A stretch of DNA of 64,000 bases, from NCBI RefSeq assembly GCF_003515075.1, contig NZ_QWLV01000001.1, positions 619,182 to 683,181 on the forward strand, given 5' to 3'. The DNA is from Sphingomonas gilva. Lineage in GTDB: Bacteria > Pseudomonadota > Alphaproteobacteria > Sphingomonadales > Sphingomonadaceae. Both the position numbers and the translations under genes were made by a program. Below the pieces are notes generated by a model. That model had not been told where the DNA came from. It saw nothing but the letters and a program-made list of their open reading frames with translations, and searched no databases. The first letter of the stretch is position 1. Each line of letters starts with the position of its first letter. Positions 18,215 through 27,585 of the stretch are shown piece by piece.

Positions 18215-19245
18215 AAAGCGCCGTCATGGCAGGGGGATCGAAACGCTCGACGATCATCGATGTCGCACGGGCGGCCGGCGTTTCGACCAAGACCGTCTCG
18301 CGCGTGCTCAACCGCGAGCCCCATGTGAAGCGCGAGCTGCAGGACCGCATCCGCGCCGCGATCGTCGAGCTGAACTATCAGCCCAATGTGCTGGCCCAGG
18401 GCCTGGTGCGTCGCCGCTCGCATCTGATCGGCCTGATCTACGAAAATCCGAGCCCGAGCTATGTCGTCGAGCTGCAGATGGGCGCGCTCGATCGGCTGAA
18501 GGACGAACGCTACCGCCTAGTGGTGCTGCCGGTGGGGTCGGTGCACGAGCGCGCGACCGAGATCGTCAGCCTGCTGCGCGCGGCCGCGGTCGACGGCGTC
18601 GTGCTGGCGCCGCCCGCGTCCGACCATCCTGTGGTGCTGCGCGAGCTCGAGGCCGCGCAGCTTCCCTATGCCCGCATCGCGCCCACGCGCATGCCGGAGA
18701 AGGGCCCGAGCACGTCGATGGACGACGTGGCCGCGGCGCGCGAGATCGCGCGCTACCTGCTGTCGCTGGGCCACCGCGATATCGCGATCATCAAGGGCGA
18801 ACCGACCCATTGTTCGAGCGAGGCGCGGCTGCTGGGCTATTCGCAGGCGTTCGCCGACGCGGATGTCTCGCCACGGCTCGATTGGATAGAGCAGGGACAT
18901 TACACCTTCGAATCCGGCCTGGAGGCAGGGCGGCGGCTGCTCGACCGGCCCGACCGGCCGAGCGCGATCCTGGCGCAGAATGACGATATGGCGGTGGGCG
19001 CGCTGATGGCCGCGCGCGAGCTGGGGCTGGGCGTGCCCGAAGACGTCTCGATCGTCGGGTTCGACGATTCGGAGGTGGCGCGCCTCGTCTGGCCGCGGCT
19101 CACCACGATCCGCCAGCCCGTGTTCGAGATGGCGGCCACCGCCACCAGCATGCTGCTCGACCAGCTCGAGGGCGGAAGCGCCGGACCGGCGCAGGTGCAT
19201 CCGCACGAGCTGCTGATCCGTGAATCGGCGGCTGCGCCGCGCTGA
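18211..19245 (+). CDS. LacI-family transcriptional regulator
   Basis: 344 residues from TTG at 18211, or 339 from ATG at 18226. An N-terminal helix-turn-helix (TIIDVARAAGVSTKTVSRVLN) with the hinge helix is followed by a periplasmic-binding-protein-like sensor domain ending ELLIRESAAAPR. It should bind a sugar ligand and repress the divergent receptor cluster. The TTG start would overlap the stop of a short leader frame (TTGA), a junction type also seen at dapB/nth and lepB/rnc. The ATG at 18226 is the more conventional choice; ribosome-site evidence does not decide. Confidence 0.92.
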   Translation: MKSAVMAGGSKRSTIIDVARAAGVSTKTVSRVLNREPHVKRELQDRIRAAIVELNYQPNVLAQGLVRRRSHLIGLIYENPSPSYVVELQMGALDRLKDERYRLVVLPVGSVHERATEIVSLLRAAAVDGVVLAPPASDHPVVLRELEAAQLPYARIAPTRMPEKGPSTSMDDVAAAREIARYLLSLGHRDIAIIKGEPTHCSSEARLLGYSQAFADADVSPRLDWIEQGHYTFESGLEAGRRLLDRPDRPSAILAQNDDMAVGALMAARELGLGVPEDVSIVGFDDSEVARLVWPRLTTIRQPVFEMAATATSMLLDQLEGGSAGPAQVHPHELLIRESAAAPR

Positions 19246-19251
19246 CGCAGA

Positions 19252-19267
19252 ATTGGTCTGGCCAAAT
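19252..19267 (+). promoter_or_regulatory. GntR/FadR-type operator before GH105 gene
   Basis: ATTGGTCTGGCCAAAT contains TTGG-N5-CCAA and fits the consensus TTGGYCNGRCCAA shared with sites at 24683, 27507, 29477, 29497 and 30330. It lies 42 bp before the GH105 start. FadR-subfamily GntR proteins bind such TNGTNNNACNA-like palindromes. Confidence 0.7.
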
Positions 19268-19308
19268 GTCGGGCCTTTGCTAGCATGACCAGCAAAGGGA
19301 GAGGACAT

Positions 19309-20487
19309 ATGGGTCGAAAATGGTTGCTGCTTTTCGCCTTCGCGGGCGGTCTGGGAACGATCGGCGGCTGCGCGCCGACGCAGGCGGTGGCGCCGGCGCG
19401 CACCGCCGCGACGGAGCTGCCCGACCGCGCGCGGGTCTTGGCCACGGCGGCGCGGGCGGCCGACTGGCAGCTCGCCAATCTCGACGATCTCAGCTACATG
19501 CCGAGCGCTCGGCGCAGCACCGCCAATCCGCGCGACTGGCAGCAGGCTACCTTCTGGGTGGCGCTGACCGAGCTCGCCGACCGCAGCGCCGATCCGCGCT
19601 ATCGCGACGCCATTCTGGCGACCGGGCGGCGCGTCGGCTGGAAGCTCGGCGACCGGCTCCACCATGCCGACGATCATCTGATTGGTCAGGCCTGGCTGTG
19701 GGCCGCCGAGCATGGCGCGGGCGCGCAAGCGATCGCGCCGATGCGCGCGACCTTCGACCGCATGCTCGCCGACCCGCAGACGGGCAGCCTGGAGTTCATC
19801 GCGCCGGCTGAGGGCGGCGATCCGGCGTGCACCACGCGCTGGTGCTGGTGCGACGCGATCTTCATGGCGCCGACGACGCTGACCGCGCTCACCGAGGAAA
19901 CCGGTGACAAGCGCTATGCCGACTTCGCCCATCGCGAGTTCGATGCGGTGACCGACTATCTCTACGACCGCCAGGAGAAGCTCTATTACCGCGACAGCCG
20001 CTTCATCACCCGGCGCGATCCGGGCGGCGCCAAGCTGTTCTGGAGCCGGGGCAATGGCTGGGTGATGGCGGGGATCGCGCGGATCATCGACAATCTCGAC
20101 GCGAGCGACCCGCGCCGGGCGCGCTACGTCGATCTGTTCCGCGACATGGCGGGGCGCATCGTCACGCTGCAGCGGACCGACGGCTATTGGGCGCCGTCGC
20201 TGCTGGGCGACCGCGAGAGCGCGCCGATCGAGACCAGCGGAACGGGCTTCTACGTCTATTCGCTAGCCTGGGGGGTCAATCGCGGGCTGCTCGATCGCGC
20301 GGCCTATGAGTCGGCGATCGTGCGCGGGTGGAACGCGCTGGAACGCGCGGTCGAGCCCGACGGGCGGCTCGGCTGGGTGCAGCAGGTCAGCGACCGGCCC
20401 GACGACGTCAAGCGCGAGGACGCCCAATTCTACGGCGTCGGCGCGCTGATCCTCGCCGGCAGCGAGGTCGCCGACATGGTGCGATGA
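19309..20487 (+). CDS. GH105/GH88-type unsaturated glucuronyl hydrolase lipoprotein
   Basis: 392 residues. A lipoprotein signal (lipobox GGC) is followed by an (alpha/alpha)6-barrel typical of unsaturated uronyl hydrolases. Signatures are WCWCDAIFMAP (catalytic Asp candidate, residue 182) and FWSRGNGWV. These enzymes remove the 4,5-unsaturated uronic acid that polysaccharide lyases leave at the non-reducing end. The start at 19309 follows GGGAGAGGA; an ATG at 19285 would extend the protein in front of the signal peptide. Operator upstream and lyase genes alongside fit a role in acidic polysaccharide breakdown in the periplasm. Confidence 0.88.
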   Translation: MGRKWLLLFAFAGGLGTIGGCAPTQAVAPARTAATELPDRARVLATAARAADWQLANLDDLSYMPSARRSTANPRDWQQATFWVALTELADRSADPRYRDAILATGRRVGWKLGDRLHHADDHLIGQAWLWAAEHGAGAQAIAPMRATFDRMLADPQTGSLEFIAPAEGGDPACTTRWCWCDAIFMAPTTLTALTEETGDKRYADFAHREFDAVTDYLYDRQEKLYYRDSRFITRRDPGGAKLFWSRGNGWVMAGIARIIDNLDASDPRRARYVDLFRDMAGRIVTLQRTDGYWAPSLLGDRESAPIETSGTGFYVYSLAWGVNRGLLDRAAYESAIVRGWNALERAVEPDGRLGWVQQVSDRPDDVKREDAQFYGVGALILAGSEVADMVR

Positions 20488-20532
20488 TCCGGTCGCTCGC
20501 CGCGGCGCCGCCGCCTGGGTAAAGGCGCGGCG

Positions 20533-21780
20533 CTAGCGGGCGTCGGATTTGAAATAGGCCCGGAGCAGCGCGGCGTCGTCCGGTTCGTAGCCGGCTCCGG
20601 GCCAGCCTCTGTTCGCCCGGATCACCAGGTCTTCGATGACATCAGGCTCGGGATCGATCTCCTTGTCGGGCCAGCGATCGATCCGGCCGCGATAGGAGAC
20701 GATGAAATCGGTCGCGCGCCTCAGGCCCTCGGCGCCGTTCCACAGATCGACGCCGACGCACCGGCCCAGATCGGCGACATTGTAGGCGGCGGTCAGCGCA
20801 TAGACCGAATAGTGCAGGCTGCGCGTGCGGGCGAGCTCGTGCGGCATTCGCCCGTCGGATGCGATCTGCGGCGCGACGCGGCGGCGGGGGAAGGCTTCGG
20901 CGACCTTGCGCGCGACCTCGGGCCGGCGGGCGAACAGCGCGAAATGGACGAGCTGGCTGTCGTACCATAGCCCGTGGTTGTTCTTCGCCGCATCCTCCGC
21001 GCGGCCGTTCCTGCTGGTCATCAGCCAGTCGACATAGGCGGAGAACCAGCGTTCGAGCCCGGCCTGCCGCTCGGCGGTCAGCGCGCCCGACGGCGCGATC
21101 AGCCCGATCGCCTCGACCACGCCCTGGAGACCGGCGGTGTCGATGATCCCTTCGGCCCGGCCATTCTCGCGCCCCGGCACCGCCTGCGCGAAATTCATGT
21201 TGGGACGCATCCCGAGCCTGGGGTGGAGGAACCAGATGTCGAGCAGATCCGCAGCATGCCGGGCATAGGCGGCGTCGCCGGTGAAGTAGTAAGCGAGGCC
21301 GAGCATCTCGACATCGGCGCTGAGCGCGCCGAGATCGGCGCGGTCATACTTGTCGCTCGCCCGATCGGGATTCACCTCGCCGTCCCGCCGGATATAGGGC
21401 AGGCCGTCCTTCTTCGCCGGATCGGGCCACCAATAGGGGCCGACGCTCAGATAATCCCGCCGATTGCCCGATGGCGGCACGGTGCGCTTGTCGGCGACGG
21501 TATAGGGCCCGCGCATCAGCGCGGCGTCGGCCCTGGCGACGAGCGCCGCCTTCGCCTTCAGCGCCGCGCCGTCGGTGCGCGCGGCGAGCGCGCGCAGCAC
21601 CGACGGCTCGAATAAAAAAGTCCTCCGGCCGTCGAAGGCGGCGGCGTGGCCGTCGGCTCCGCGACACGTCTGGCCGGCGGCATAGGGGCGGGGATGCTCC
21701 GCATATAGCGCCGACCCGGACGACGGCGCGAACGCCGCCGCCAGGACAGTGGCAACCGTGAAGATGGCGCGCGGGCCCAC
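20533..21780 (-). CDS. Alginate-lyase-family polysaccharide lyase, secreted
   Basis: 415 residues with an N-terminal signal peptide and an alpha-barrel lyase fold. Family-like features are YWWPDPAKKDGLPYIRRDG, a catalytic-type NNHGLWYD and a conserved LHYSVYAL. It resembles the alginate lyase domain family (PL5 and relatives such as PL38 glucuronan lyases). Substrates would be polymers with mannuronate or glucuronate. The start is GTG at 21780, four bases after the stop of the receptor upstream, so it is read from that operon. It is convergent with the GH105 gene, which would process its products. Confidence 0.82.
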   Translation of the reverse strand: MGPRAIFTVATVLAAAFAPSSGSALYAEHPRPYAAGQTCRGADGHAAAFDGRRTFLFEPSVLRALAARTDGAALKAKAALVARADAALMRGPYTVADKRTVPPSGNRRDYLSVGPYWWPDPAKKDGLPYIRRDGEVNPDRASDKYDRADLGALSADVEMLGLAYYFTGDAAYARHAADLLDIWFLHPRLGMRPNMNFAQAVPGRENGRAEGIIDTAGLQGVVEAIGLIAPSGALTAERQAGLERWFSAYVDWLMTSRNGRAEDAAKNNHGLWYDSQLVHFALFARRPEVARKVAEAFPRRRVAPQIASDGRMPHELARTRSLHYSVYALTAAYNVADLGRCVGVDLWNGAEGLRRATDFIVSYRGRIDRWPDKEIDPEPDVIEDLVIRANRGWPGAGYEPDDAALLRAYFKSDAR

Positions 21781-21784
21781 CGGA

Positions 21785-24637
21785 TCAGTACCGGAAGCGC
21801 ACGCCGAAATAATAGACCGGGCCGCTCTCGCTCACCTCGGTGATGCTGTCGAACCCGCCTTTGTAGAAGATGTCGCGTTCGCCGGTGATGTTGAGCGCCT
21901 GCGCCTTCAGCTGGATGTTCTTCGTGATGTCGTAATTGGCCGAGAGGTTGACGAAATGCGTGTCGCGCACCTCGCGGTTGGTGCCGCTGTTCGGCTTGAA
22001 GTAGCCCGAGCGGTAGCGATAGAAGGCGCGCAGCGACAGGCCCGATCCCTCCCAGTAGACCGAGGCGTTGGCGACGTGCTTGGAAAGTCCGATCAGGTTG
22101 GCCGGATCGACATAGGGGCCGATCGCCGACGTGTCGGGATATTCGAAGTTGGCGAAGGCGCGGGCATAGGATCCGCTGACGCCGAAGCCGCCGAGGAGGC
22201 CGGGCAGATAATCGAAGGCATGGCTGCCGGTGATCTCGAAGCCGTAGAGGTGCCGCGTCTCGGTGTCGTTTGCGGGCGCGACGGGGAAAATGGTGTAGGT
22301 CTCGGTCACCGGCGCACCGCCATCGACGATGGTCGTCGCGGTGATCTCGGTCGGGATCGGCTCCTCGGCGCGGATCACCGTCCCCTTCAGCCATTTATAG
22401 TAGAAGGCGGCCGAGATCAGCGTGTCCTCGGATGCGTAGAATTCGAGCGAGGCGTCGAGATTCCACGCCCGCAGCGGCTTCAGGTTCGGGTTGCCGGTGG
22501 TCGCGTTGAACACGATGTTGGTGATATCCGTCCCCTCGGTCGGGTTCAGATCGATGCCCGCGCCGAAGCTTTCGATGCCTGAGCGCGCGATGGCGCGGTA
22601 GCCGGCCAGGCGCAGGCGCAGCTGCTCTGACAGGTCGAACGCGATGTTGGCGCTGGGCAGCCAGTAATCATACTGGCCGGTCGCGATATTGGTCACCAGC
22701 GTCCCGGCGGGATCGGGCTCTACGACATAGCTGTCGCCCGCAGTGTCGATGGTGATCCGATATTCCTGCCGAAAGCCGGTCGACGTGATGTCGGTCGTCA
22801 CGTAGCGGACGCCGACATTGCCGAAGATCGGCACCGATCCCGCGTCCGACCGGAAATTGGCCATTACATAGCCGGCGGCGATCTGCTCGGTGACGTCGAT
22901 GTCGCTCGGATCGCGGCCGTCGGTCGGATAGGGCAGCGCATCGTCGCTGCCGGTGAAGGTGCGGAACAGACAGTCGTTGTCGAAGGTCGCCCAGCGCGTG
23001 ACGTTGGTCTCGCTCGCGCTGAAATAGCCTTTTGACGGGAAAGGCGCGCGGCAATTGGCGTTCGCGGCGGCGATCAACTGGGCCGGCGACTGCCCGTCGA
23101 TCGGAATCAGCGTATTCCGGTCATTGTTGCGGGCATTGTCGTTGGTCCGGTTGTGATCCGAATAACGGCCGCCAAATTTGATCGATTCGATGAACCCGTC
23201 GAACTCGTAGGTGAAGTCCAGCCGCCCCGCCCAGATCGTGTCCTTGCGGTCGGTCGCGAAGCGGTTGCGCGCATAGACCGAATTGGCCGCCGAAGCCAGG
23301 AACAGGTCGTGGTCGGTGATGTCGAAGCCGTCGAAGGTGACGGTCGGGACGACGCCGGTGGTGTAATCAACCTCATAGCCGACGCGGCGGCTGGAGCGCA
23401 TCCGCGTCGCCTTCTGCGTTTCTGTGCGATGCGAATCCGAATAGGAGGCGTCGGCGCTCACCGTCAGCCGGTCGCCCGTATAGGAGGCGGCGATGCCGCC
23501 GCCCACATAGGTCTCGTCGCGCTGGCGCAGCTCCAGCTGGTTCTCGATGTTGGAATTACCGCGGAACTTGACCAGCGCGTTTTCCGAATAGTCGGTGCCG
23601 TCGCCGATGATGATCGGCTGCAGCGCGCGCAGCCCTTCGGCGATCGACAGGATGTTCCTGTCCTCGGTGCTCTCGCGCTTCGAATATTGACCGTCGATGG
23701 CGATGTCGATCTCGGGCGTCGGCTGCCATTGCAGCGCGCCCAGCGCGGCATTGCGCAGCTCGCGCGTGGTGTTCTGGCGGAACACGCGCGAGGAGGTGGC
23801 GAAATAGATCGGATCAGGCGAGCCGGCGACCAGGGCGCAATTCTGCCCGGCGCCATTCGACGTGTTGCATGGCGTGAATGCCGAATTGGTGTTGTAATAA
23901 TCCTCCGCCGCGGGCTGGTCCTGGCGCTGCACGCCCAGGCTGACGCCGATGCGGCCGATACCGGTGTCAAATTGATCGACGAAAGACAGGTTGGCGCGGT
24001 AGCCGAGCCCGTCCTTGCCGATGACGTCGTCATCCTTGGGCGAATAGGCGCCGCGGAACTCGCCCTGGATGCGCTGCTTGCCGTAATCGAGCGGGCGCAG
24101 CGAGCGCAGCTCGATCACGCCGGCGACGCCGCCTTCGGCGAAGTCCGCCTGCTGCGACTTGTAGACGACCACGCCGCTCATCAGCTCGGACGGGAATTGC
24201 TGGAAGGCGACCGACCGGTCCGGTCCGGCAGAGGATACCTCGCGCCCGTTGAAGGTCGAGAAGCTGAGCGTGGGGCCGAGGCCGCGCACCGACAGCTCGT
24301 TGGCGTTGCCCTTGAACCGGTCGGCGGAGACGCCGGTGATGCGCTCCAGCGTGTCGGCCACCGAATTGTCCGGCAGCGCGCCGATCTCCTCGTTGACGAT
24401 GCCGTCGAGAATGACGCTTGCCTGGCGCTTGACGTCGATCGAGCTGCGCTGCGTCGCGCGGGCGCCGGTGACGACGATCTCATCCTCCTGCGCCTCGGCC
24501 TGCTGCTCGGCGGCCGACGGCTGCGCGGCTGCCGGATCGGCCTGATCCTGCGCGAAAAGCGGGGCGGCGATGCAGGCCGAAGCCAGCAGCGCGGCACGCA
24601 AAGCGATGGAATGACGATTGAAGGGCCGCTGGGCCAT
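21785..24637 (-). CDS. TonB-dependent receptor
   Basis: 950 residues. A signal peptide ends near PLFAQ and a TonB-box-like DEIVVTG segment is followed by the plug (SVILDGIVNEEIGALPDNS) and a barrel ending YYFGVRFRY. The start at 24637 follows AGGAAG. A 48-bp promoter-operator module lies 45 bp upstream and is nearly duplicated at the next receptor. Together with the lyase that follows 4 bp downstream, it should import the oligomers that this locus degrades. The ligand is inferred from context only. Confidence 0.93.
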   Translation of the reverse strand: MAQRPFNRHSIALRAALLASACIAAPLFAQDQADPAAAQPSAAEQQAEAQEDEIVVTGARATQRSSIDVKRQASVILDGIVNEEIGALPDNSVADTLERITGVSADRFKGNANELSVRGLGPTLSFSTFNGREVSSAGPDRSVAFQQFPSELMSGVVVYKSQQADFAEGGVAGVIELRSLRPLDYGKQRIQGEFRGAYSPKDDDVIGKDGLGYRANLSFVDQFDTGIGRIGVSLGVQRQDQPAAEDYYNTNSAFTPCNTSNGAGQNCALVAGSPDPIYFATSSRVFRQNTTRELRNAALGALQWQPTPEIDIAIDGQYSKRESTEDRNILSIAEGLRALQPIIIGDGTDYSENALVKFRGNSNIENQLELRQRDETYVGGGIAASYTGDRLTVSADASYSDSHRTETQKATRMRSSRRVGYEVDYTTGVVPTVTFDGFDITDHDLFLASAANSVYARNRFATDRKDTIWAGRLDFTYEFDGFIESIKFGGRYSDHNRTNDNARNNDRNTLIPIDGQSPAQLIAAANANCRAPFPSKGYFSASETNVTRWATFDNDCLFRTFTGSDDALPYPTDGRDPSDIDVTEQIAAGYVMANFRSDAGSVPIFGNVGVRYVTTDITSTGFRQEYRITIDTAGDSYVVEPDPAGTLVTNIATGQYDYWLPSANIAFDLSEQLRLRLAGYRAIARSGIESFGAGIDLNPTEGTDITNIVFNATTGNPNLKPLRAWNLDASLEFYASEDTLISAAFYYKWLKGTVIRAEEPIPTEITATTIVDGGAPVTETYTIFPVAPANDTETRHLYGFEITGSHAFDYLPGLLGGFGVSGSYARAFANFEYPDTSAIGPYVDPANLIGLSKHVANASVYWEGSGLSLRAFYRYRSGYFKPNSGTNREVRDTHFVNLSANYDITKNIQLKAQALNITGERDIFYKGGFDSITEVSESGPVYYFGVRFRY

Positions 24638-24682
24638 GTCTGATCTTCCTCCCCTGAATGCGGCTCGTCCTCGCGAGCTCTT

Positions 24683-24730
24683 CTGGTCAGGCCATTATTG
24701 GTAAGGAGGTAATGCCACCGGTGTCAATAG
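24683..24730 (-). promoter_or_regulatory. Promoter plus GntR operator, TonB receptor copy 1
   Basis: A 48-bp block identical at 42 of 48 positions to 27507-27554. On the minus strand it holds a TTGACA -35 box (24722-24727), a -10 region about 17-18 bases on (TACCAA/TTACCA) and a TGGCCTGACCAG operator (24683-24695) at the expected transcription start. Binding there would block initiation. No other gene's promoter shares the full block. Confidence 0.65.
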
Positions 24731-24839
24731 CCAGATTCGCGAAAAACAGACAATCTTGTCCGATGCTTACTATTCGCGGCAAGAGGGATCGCGCCGCGCA
24801 TTCCGTGCGCGGCGGGATACCGGTCAGGCGCGGCGCACC

Positions 24840-27464
24840 TCAGAACTTGGCGCGCAGGCCGATCGAATAGCGCCGTTCCGACAGCGCGTAGCTGTTGAGC
24901 GCGATCGGGCCCGCCGCGCTGTATTCGAACGTCGCCGAATCCTCGGGGATCAGGTTCTGCGCCTGGAGCTGAAGCGCGAAATTCTCGTTGATGTCGAAGC
25001 CCATCTGCGCGTCGAGTTGCGAACGCGGGCCGATGAAGCTCGGCCGCCCTTCGGAAAATTCGAACACCGCCTCGTCGCGATAATTATAGGCGACGCGCGC
25101 CGAGAAGGGGCCTTTTTCATAGAGGCCGACCAGATTGTAGCTGTTCTTGGAAACCGCCACCAACGGGAAACCGTTGTTGTCCTCCGAATCCGAATAGGTG
25201 TAGTTGGCGATGATGCCGAAGCCGTCGAGCGGCGAAGGCAGGAAATCGAAGAACTGCTGGATGCCGATCTCGAAGCCCTTGATCTTCGCGCTTCCGAGAT
25301 TCTCGGGCCGCGAGAAGACCAGCTCGCGCCCCTGCGGATCGAGGTCGAGATCGATGCCGGTGGTGACGAAGTTCGCGATGAAGTCCTTCACATCCTTGTA
25401 GAACAGCGCGCCCGAGATAAGCGAGCTCCGGCCGGTATAATATTCGAAGCTGATGTCCGCCTGGGTGGAGATCGGCGGGTCCAGCTCGGCATTGCCGCCG
25501 GTTACCGACAGGTTGGTCGCGTTGAAGAAGGTCGACGGCGCGAGGTCGGCGATCGACGCCCGTTGCAGGGTCTGGGAGCCGGAAACGCGGATCAGGAAAT
25601 CGTCGGTGACGTTGAAGACGATGTTCGCGCTCGGCAGGACATTGGTGTAGCGATTCTCGTCGGTGACGAGCGTGCTGGTCGAGCCGACGTTGAGGAAGGT
25701 GTCGACGGAAAGCCGGGTGTTGGCGATGCGCACGCCTGCATTCGCGCGAAACGGAATGCCGGCGGCTTCGCCCTCTCCCGACACCATGAGATAACCGGCG
25801 AGCGTCTTTTCGGTGAAATCATAGTCGCGCTGCGAATTGGGCAGCAGGGTCGAGCGATCGTTGGGGTCGGGATTGGGCTCCGCCGCCTGGGCGCGCGTGA
25901 AGACGTAATCGTACGTCGGCGCGGTGCTGAGGAAGCTGCGCGGGAAATCGCCCGGAATGTCGGGCAGGAACGCGCCCATGTCGACCGGCCTGAGAAAGGG
26001 CTCGATCTCCTCGCGGGTCGGGGTCACCTGGCTGCGGTACGCGTTGGAGCGGGCGTGCAGATCGGTGTAGCGGACGCCCGCCGCCAAGGTCACTCCGCCA
26101 TCGGATTCCCAACTGAGGTCGAGCTTGCCGGTCCATTCTTCGAGCAGGCCGAGCAAGCGGTTGCTGCGCACGCCGTTGGTGGCGGGCCGGTAGGAATCGT
26201 AGTCGGTGGGGTCGAACGCGCCGCCCAGCGTCAGCGAGGGAATGGTGACGTCGCGAAAATCGAAGGCGCCGGGGACCGCGGCATTGGCCTGAAGGGTGAT
26301 GATCTGGATCGTCTGGTCGATCGTTCCCTTGCTGTAATAGCCGTCCGCCTCGATCGTCAGCCCGCCACTCTCATATCTGCCGTTGAGGCCGTAGAGATAG
26401 CTCTTGGTCGGCTCGTTGCGGATCTGCCCCGCGGTGGTGACCGTGCCGTTGGTGTCACCCGCGACGACCGCGCCGTTTTCGACCACCGCATTGGTGACCG
26501 GATTGGCGCCGGTGGGCAGGCGAAACGCGAAGAAATCCTGATGGCGCCCGGTGGTGAGCTCGGAATAGAGCGCGTCGGCGGTGACGACGAATTCGGGCGT
26601 GACCTCGAACTGCACCGCGCCGTTCAGGCCGAGCCGGGACCGGTCGACGACGAAATTCTCATATTGCAGCAGGACGGGCGTTTGCTGGACGGTGGTGACG
26701 CCGCCCGCGGTGTAGTTGCGGTTGAGGAAGTTGTTGCGCTCGAACGCCTGGGTGGTGGAGGTGCGCTTCTGATATTCGCCCGCCAGCATGATCCCGACGC
26801 GCCCGTCGAGGAATTTGGTCGTGGCGAAGCCGGTGATGGCGGGCTCGAACTCTTCGGAATTTTCGGAGTACACCCCCTGGGCCCGCAGGGAGACCGTCGT
26901 TTCCTTGAAGTCCAGCGGCTTGGGGGTCACGAGATTGACCGTTCCGCCGAGGCCGCCCTCGGCTTGGCTGGCGAGCGGCGACTTGCGCACCTCCAGCCGG
27001 CCGAACAGGCTGGAAGGGACCGAATCGAGACCCGACGAGCGGCCGAGCTGATCATTCTCCGGCGGCGACAGGCGCGCCGACCAGCCGAGCAGCGTGCGGC
27101 CGTCGACCTCGACGCGCACCTGCTGGAGTCCGCGCACGGACACCGCCTGGCCTTCGCCGAACACGCGGGTGATCTGGACGCCGGTGACGCGCTGCAGCGC
27201 CTCGGCGACATTGGCGTCGGGCAGCTTGCCGACGTCCTCGGCGGTGATCACGTCCATCACCTGCGGCGCTTCGCGCTTCACCTCCGCCGCGCGTTCGAGC
27301 GAACCGCGAATGCCGGTGACGATGATCTCGCCTTGTTCGGGCTGGCTGGACGCGTCTTGCGCGGGAGACTCCTGCGCAACCGCCGGCATGGCGGTGCAGG
27401 CCGAAGCCAACAGAAGCGCGCGCGCGGCGCGCATCCTCGCGTCGATCGGACACGACTTCCCCAT
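24840..27464 (-). CDS. TonB-dependent receptor
   Basis: 874 residues. A signal peptide (cleavage near AVAQ), the TonB-box-like GEIIVTG, a plug with VMDVITAEDVGKLPDAN and VSVRGLQQVRVEVDGR, and a barrel ending YSIGLRAKF. It belongs to the same minus-strand series as the second receptor and the two lyase-like genes. Its own promoter-operator module lies at 27507-27554. Two receptors with different barrels in one locus suggest uptake of oligomers of different size or composition. Confidence 0.93.
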   Translation of the reverse strand: MGKSCPIDARMRAARALLLASACTAMPAVAQESPAQDASSQPEQGEIIVTGIRGSLERAAEVKREAPQVMDVITAEDVGKLPDANVAEALQRVTGVQITRVFGEGQAVSVRGLQQVRVEVDGRTLLGWSARLSPPENDQLGRSSGLDSVPSSLFGRLEVRKSPLASQAEGGLGGTVNLVTPKPLDFKETTVSLRAQGVYSENSEEFEPAITGFATTKFLDGRVGIMLAGEYQKRTSTTQAFERNNFLNRNYTAGGVTTVQQTPVLLQYENFVVDRSRLGLNGAVQFEVTPEFVVTADALYSELTTGRHQDFFAFRLPTGANPVTNAVVENGAVVAGDTNGTVTTAGQIRNEPTKSYLYGLNGRYESGGLTIEADGYYSKGTIDQTIQIITLQANAAVPGAFDFRDVTIPSLTLGGAFDPTDYDSYRPATNGVRSNRLLGLLEEWTGKLDLSWESDGGVTLAAGVRYTDLHARSNAYRSQVTPTREEIEPFLRPVDMGAFLPDIPGDFPRSFLSTAPTYDYVFTRAQAAEPNPDPNDRSTLLPNSQRDYDFTEKTLAGYLMVSGEGEAAGIPFRANAGVRIANTRLSVDTFLNVGSTSTLVTDENRYTNVLPSANIVFNVTDDFLIRVSGSQTLQRASIADLAPSTFFNATNLSVTGGNAELDPPISTQADISFEYYTGRSSLISGALFYKDVKDFIANFVTTGIDLDLDPQGRELVFSRPENLGSAKIKGFEIGIQQFFDFLPSPLDGFGIIANYTYSDSEDNNGFPLVAVSKNSYNLVGLYEKGPFSARVAYNYRDEAVFEFSEGRPSFIGPRSQLDAQMGFDINENFALQLQAQNLIPEDSATFEYSAAGPIALNSYALSERRYSIGLRAKF

Positions 27465-27506
27465 CTCGTCTCTCCCCGGTCCGGACCCGTTTGCGGGCCG
27501 CTCTCA

Positions 27507-27554
27507 TTGGTCTGGCCATTATTGGTATGATGGCAATGCCACCGGTGTCAATAG
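27507..27554 (-). promoter_or_regulatory. Promoter plus GntR operator, TonB receptor copy 2
   Basis: The second copy of the 48-bp block (42 of 48 identical to 24683-24730), placed 43 bp before the start at 27464. It carries TTGACA (27546-27551) and the operator TTGGTCTGGCCAT (27507-27519). The spacing between block and start codon is nearly the same in both copies. Confidence 0.68.
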
Positions 27555-27585
27555 GCGGGAAGCAACAGCGGAGAACGAGGCGAAA

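Noticed and set aside
24756..27530. 924-codon open frame opposite a TonB receptor
   Set aside because: High GC leaves antisense frames open; the protein is low-complexity and the other strand has a full receptor with signal peptide and barrel.
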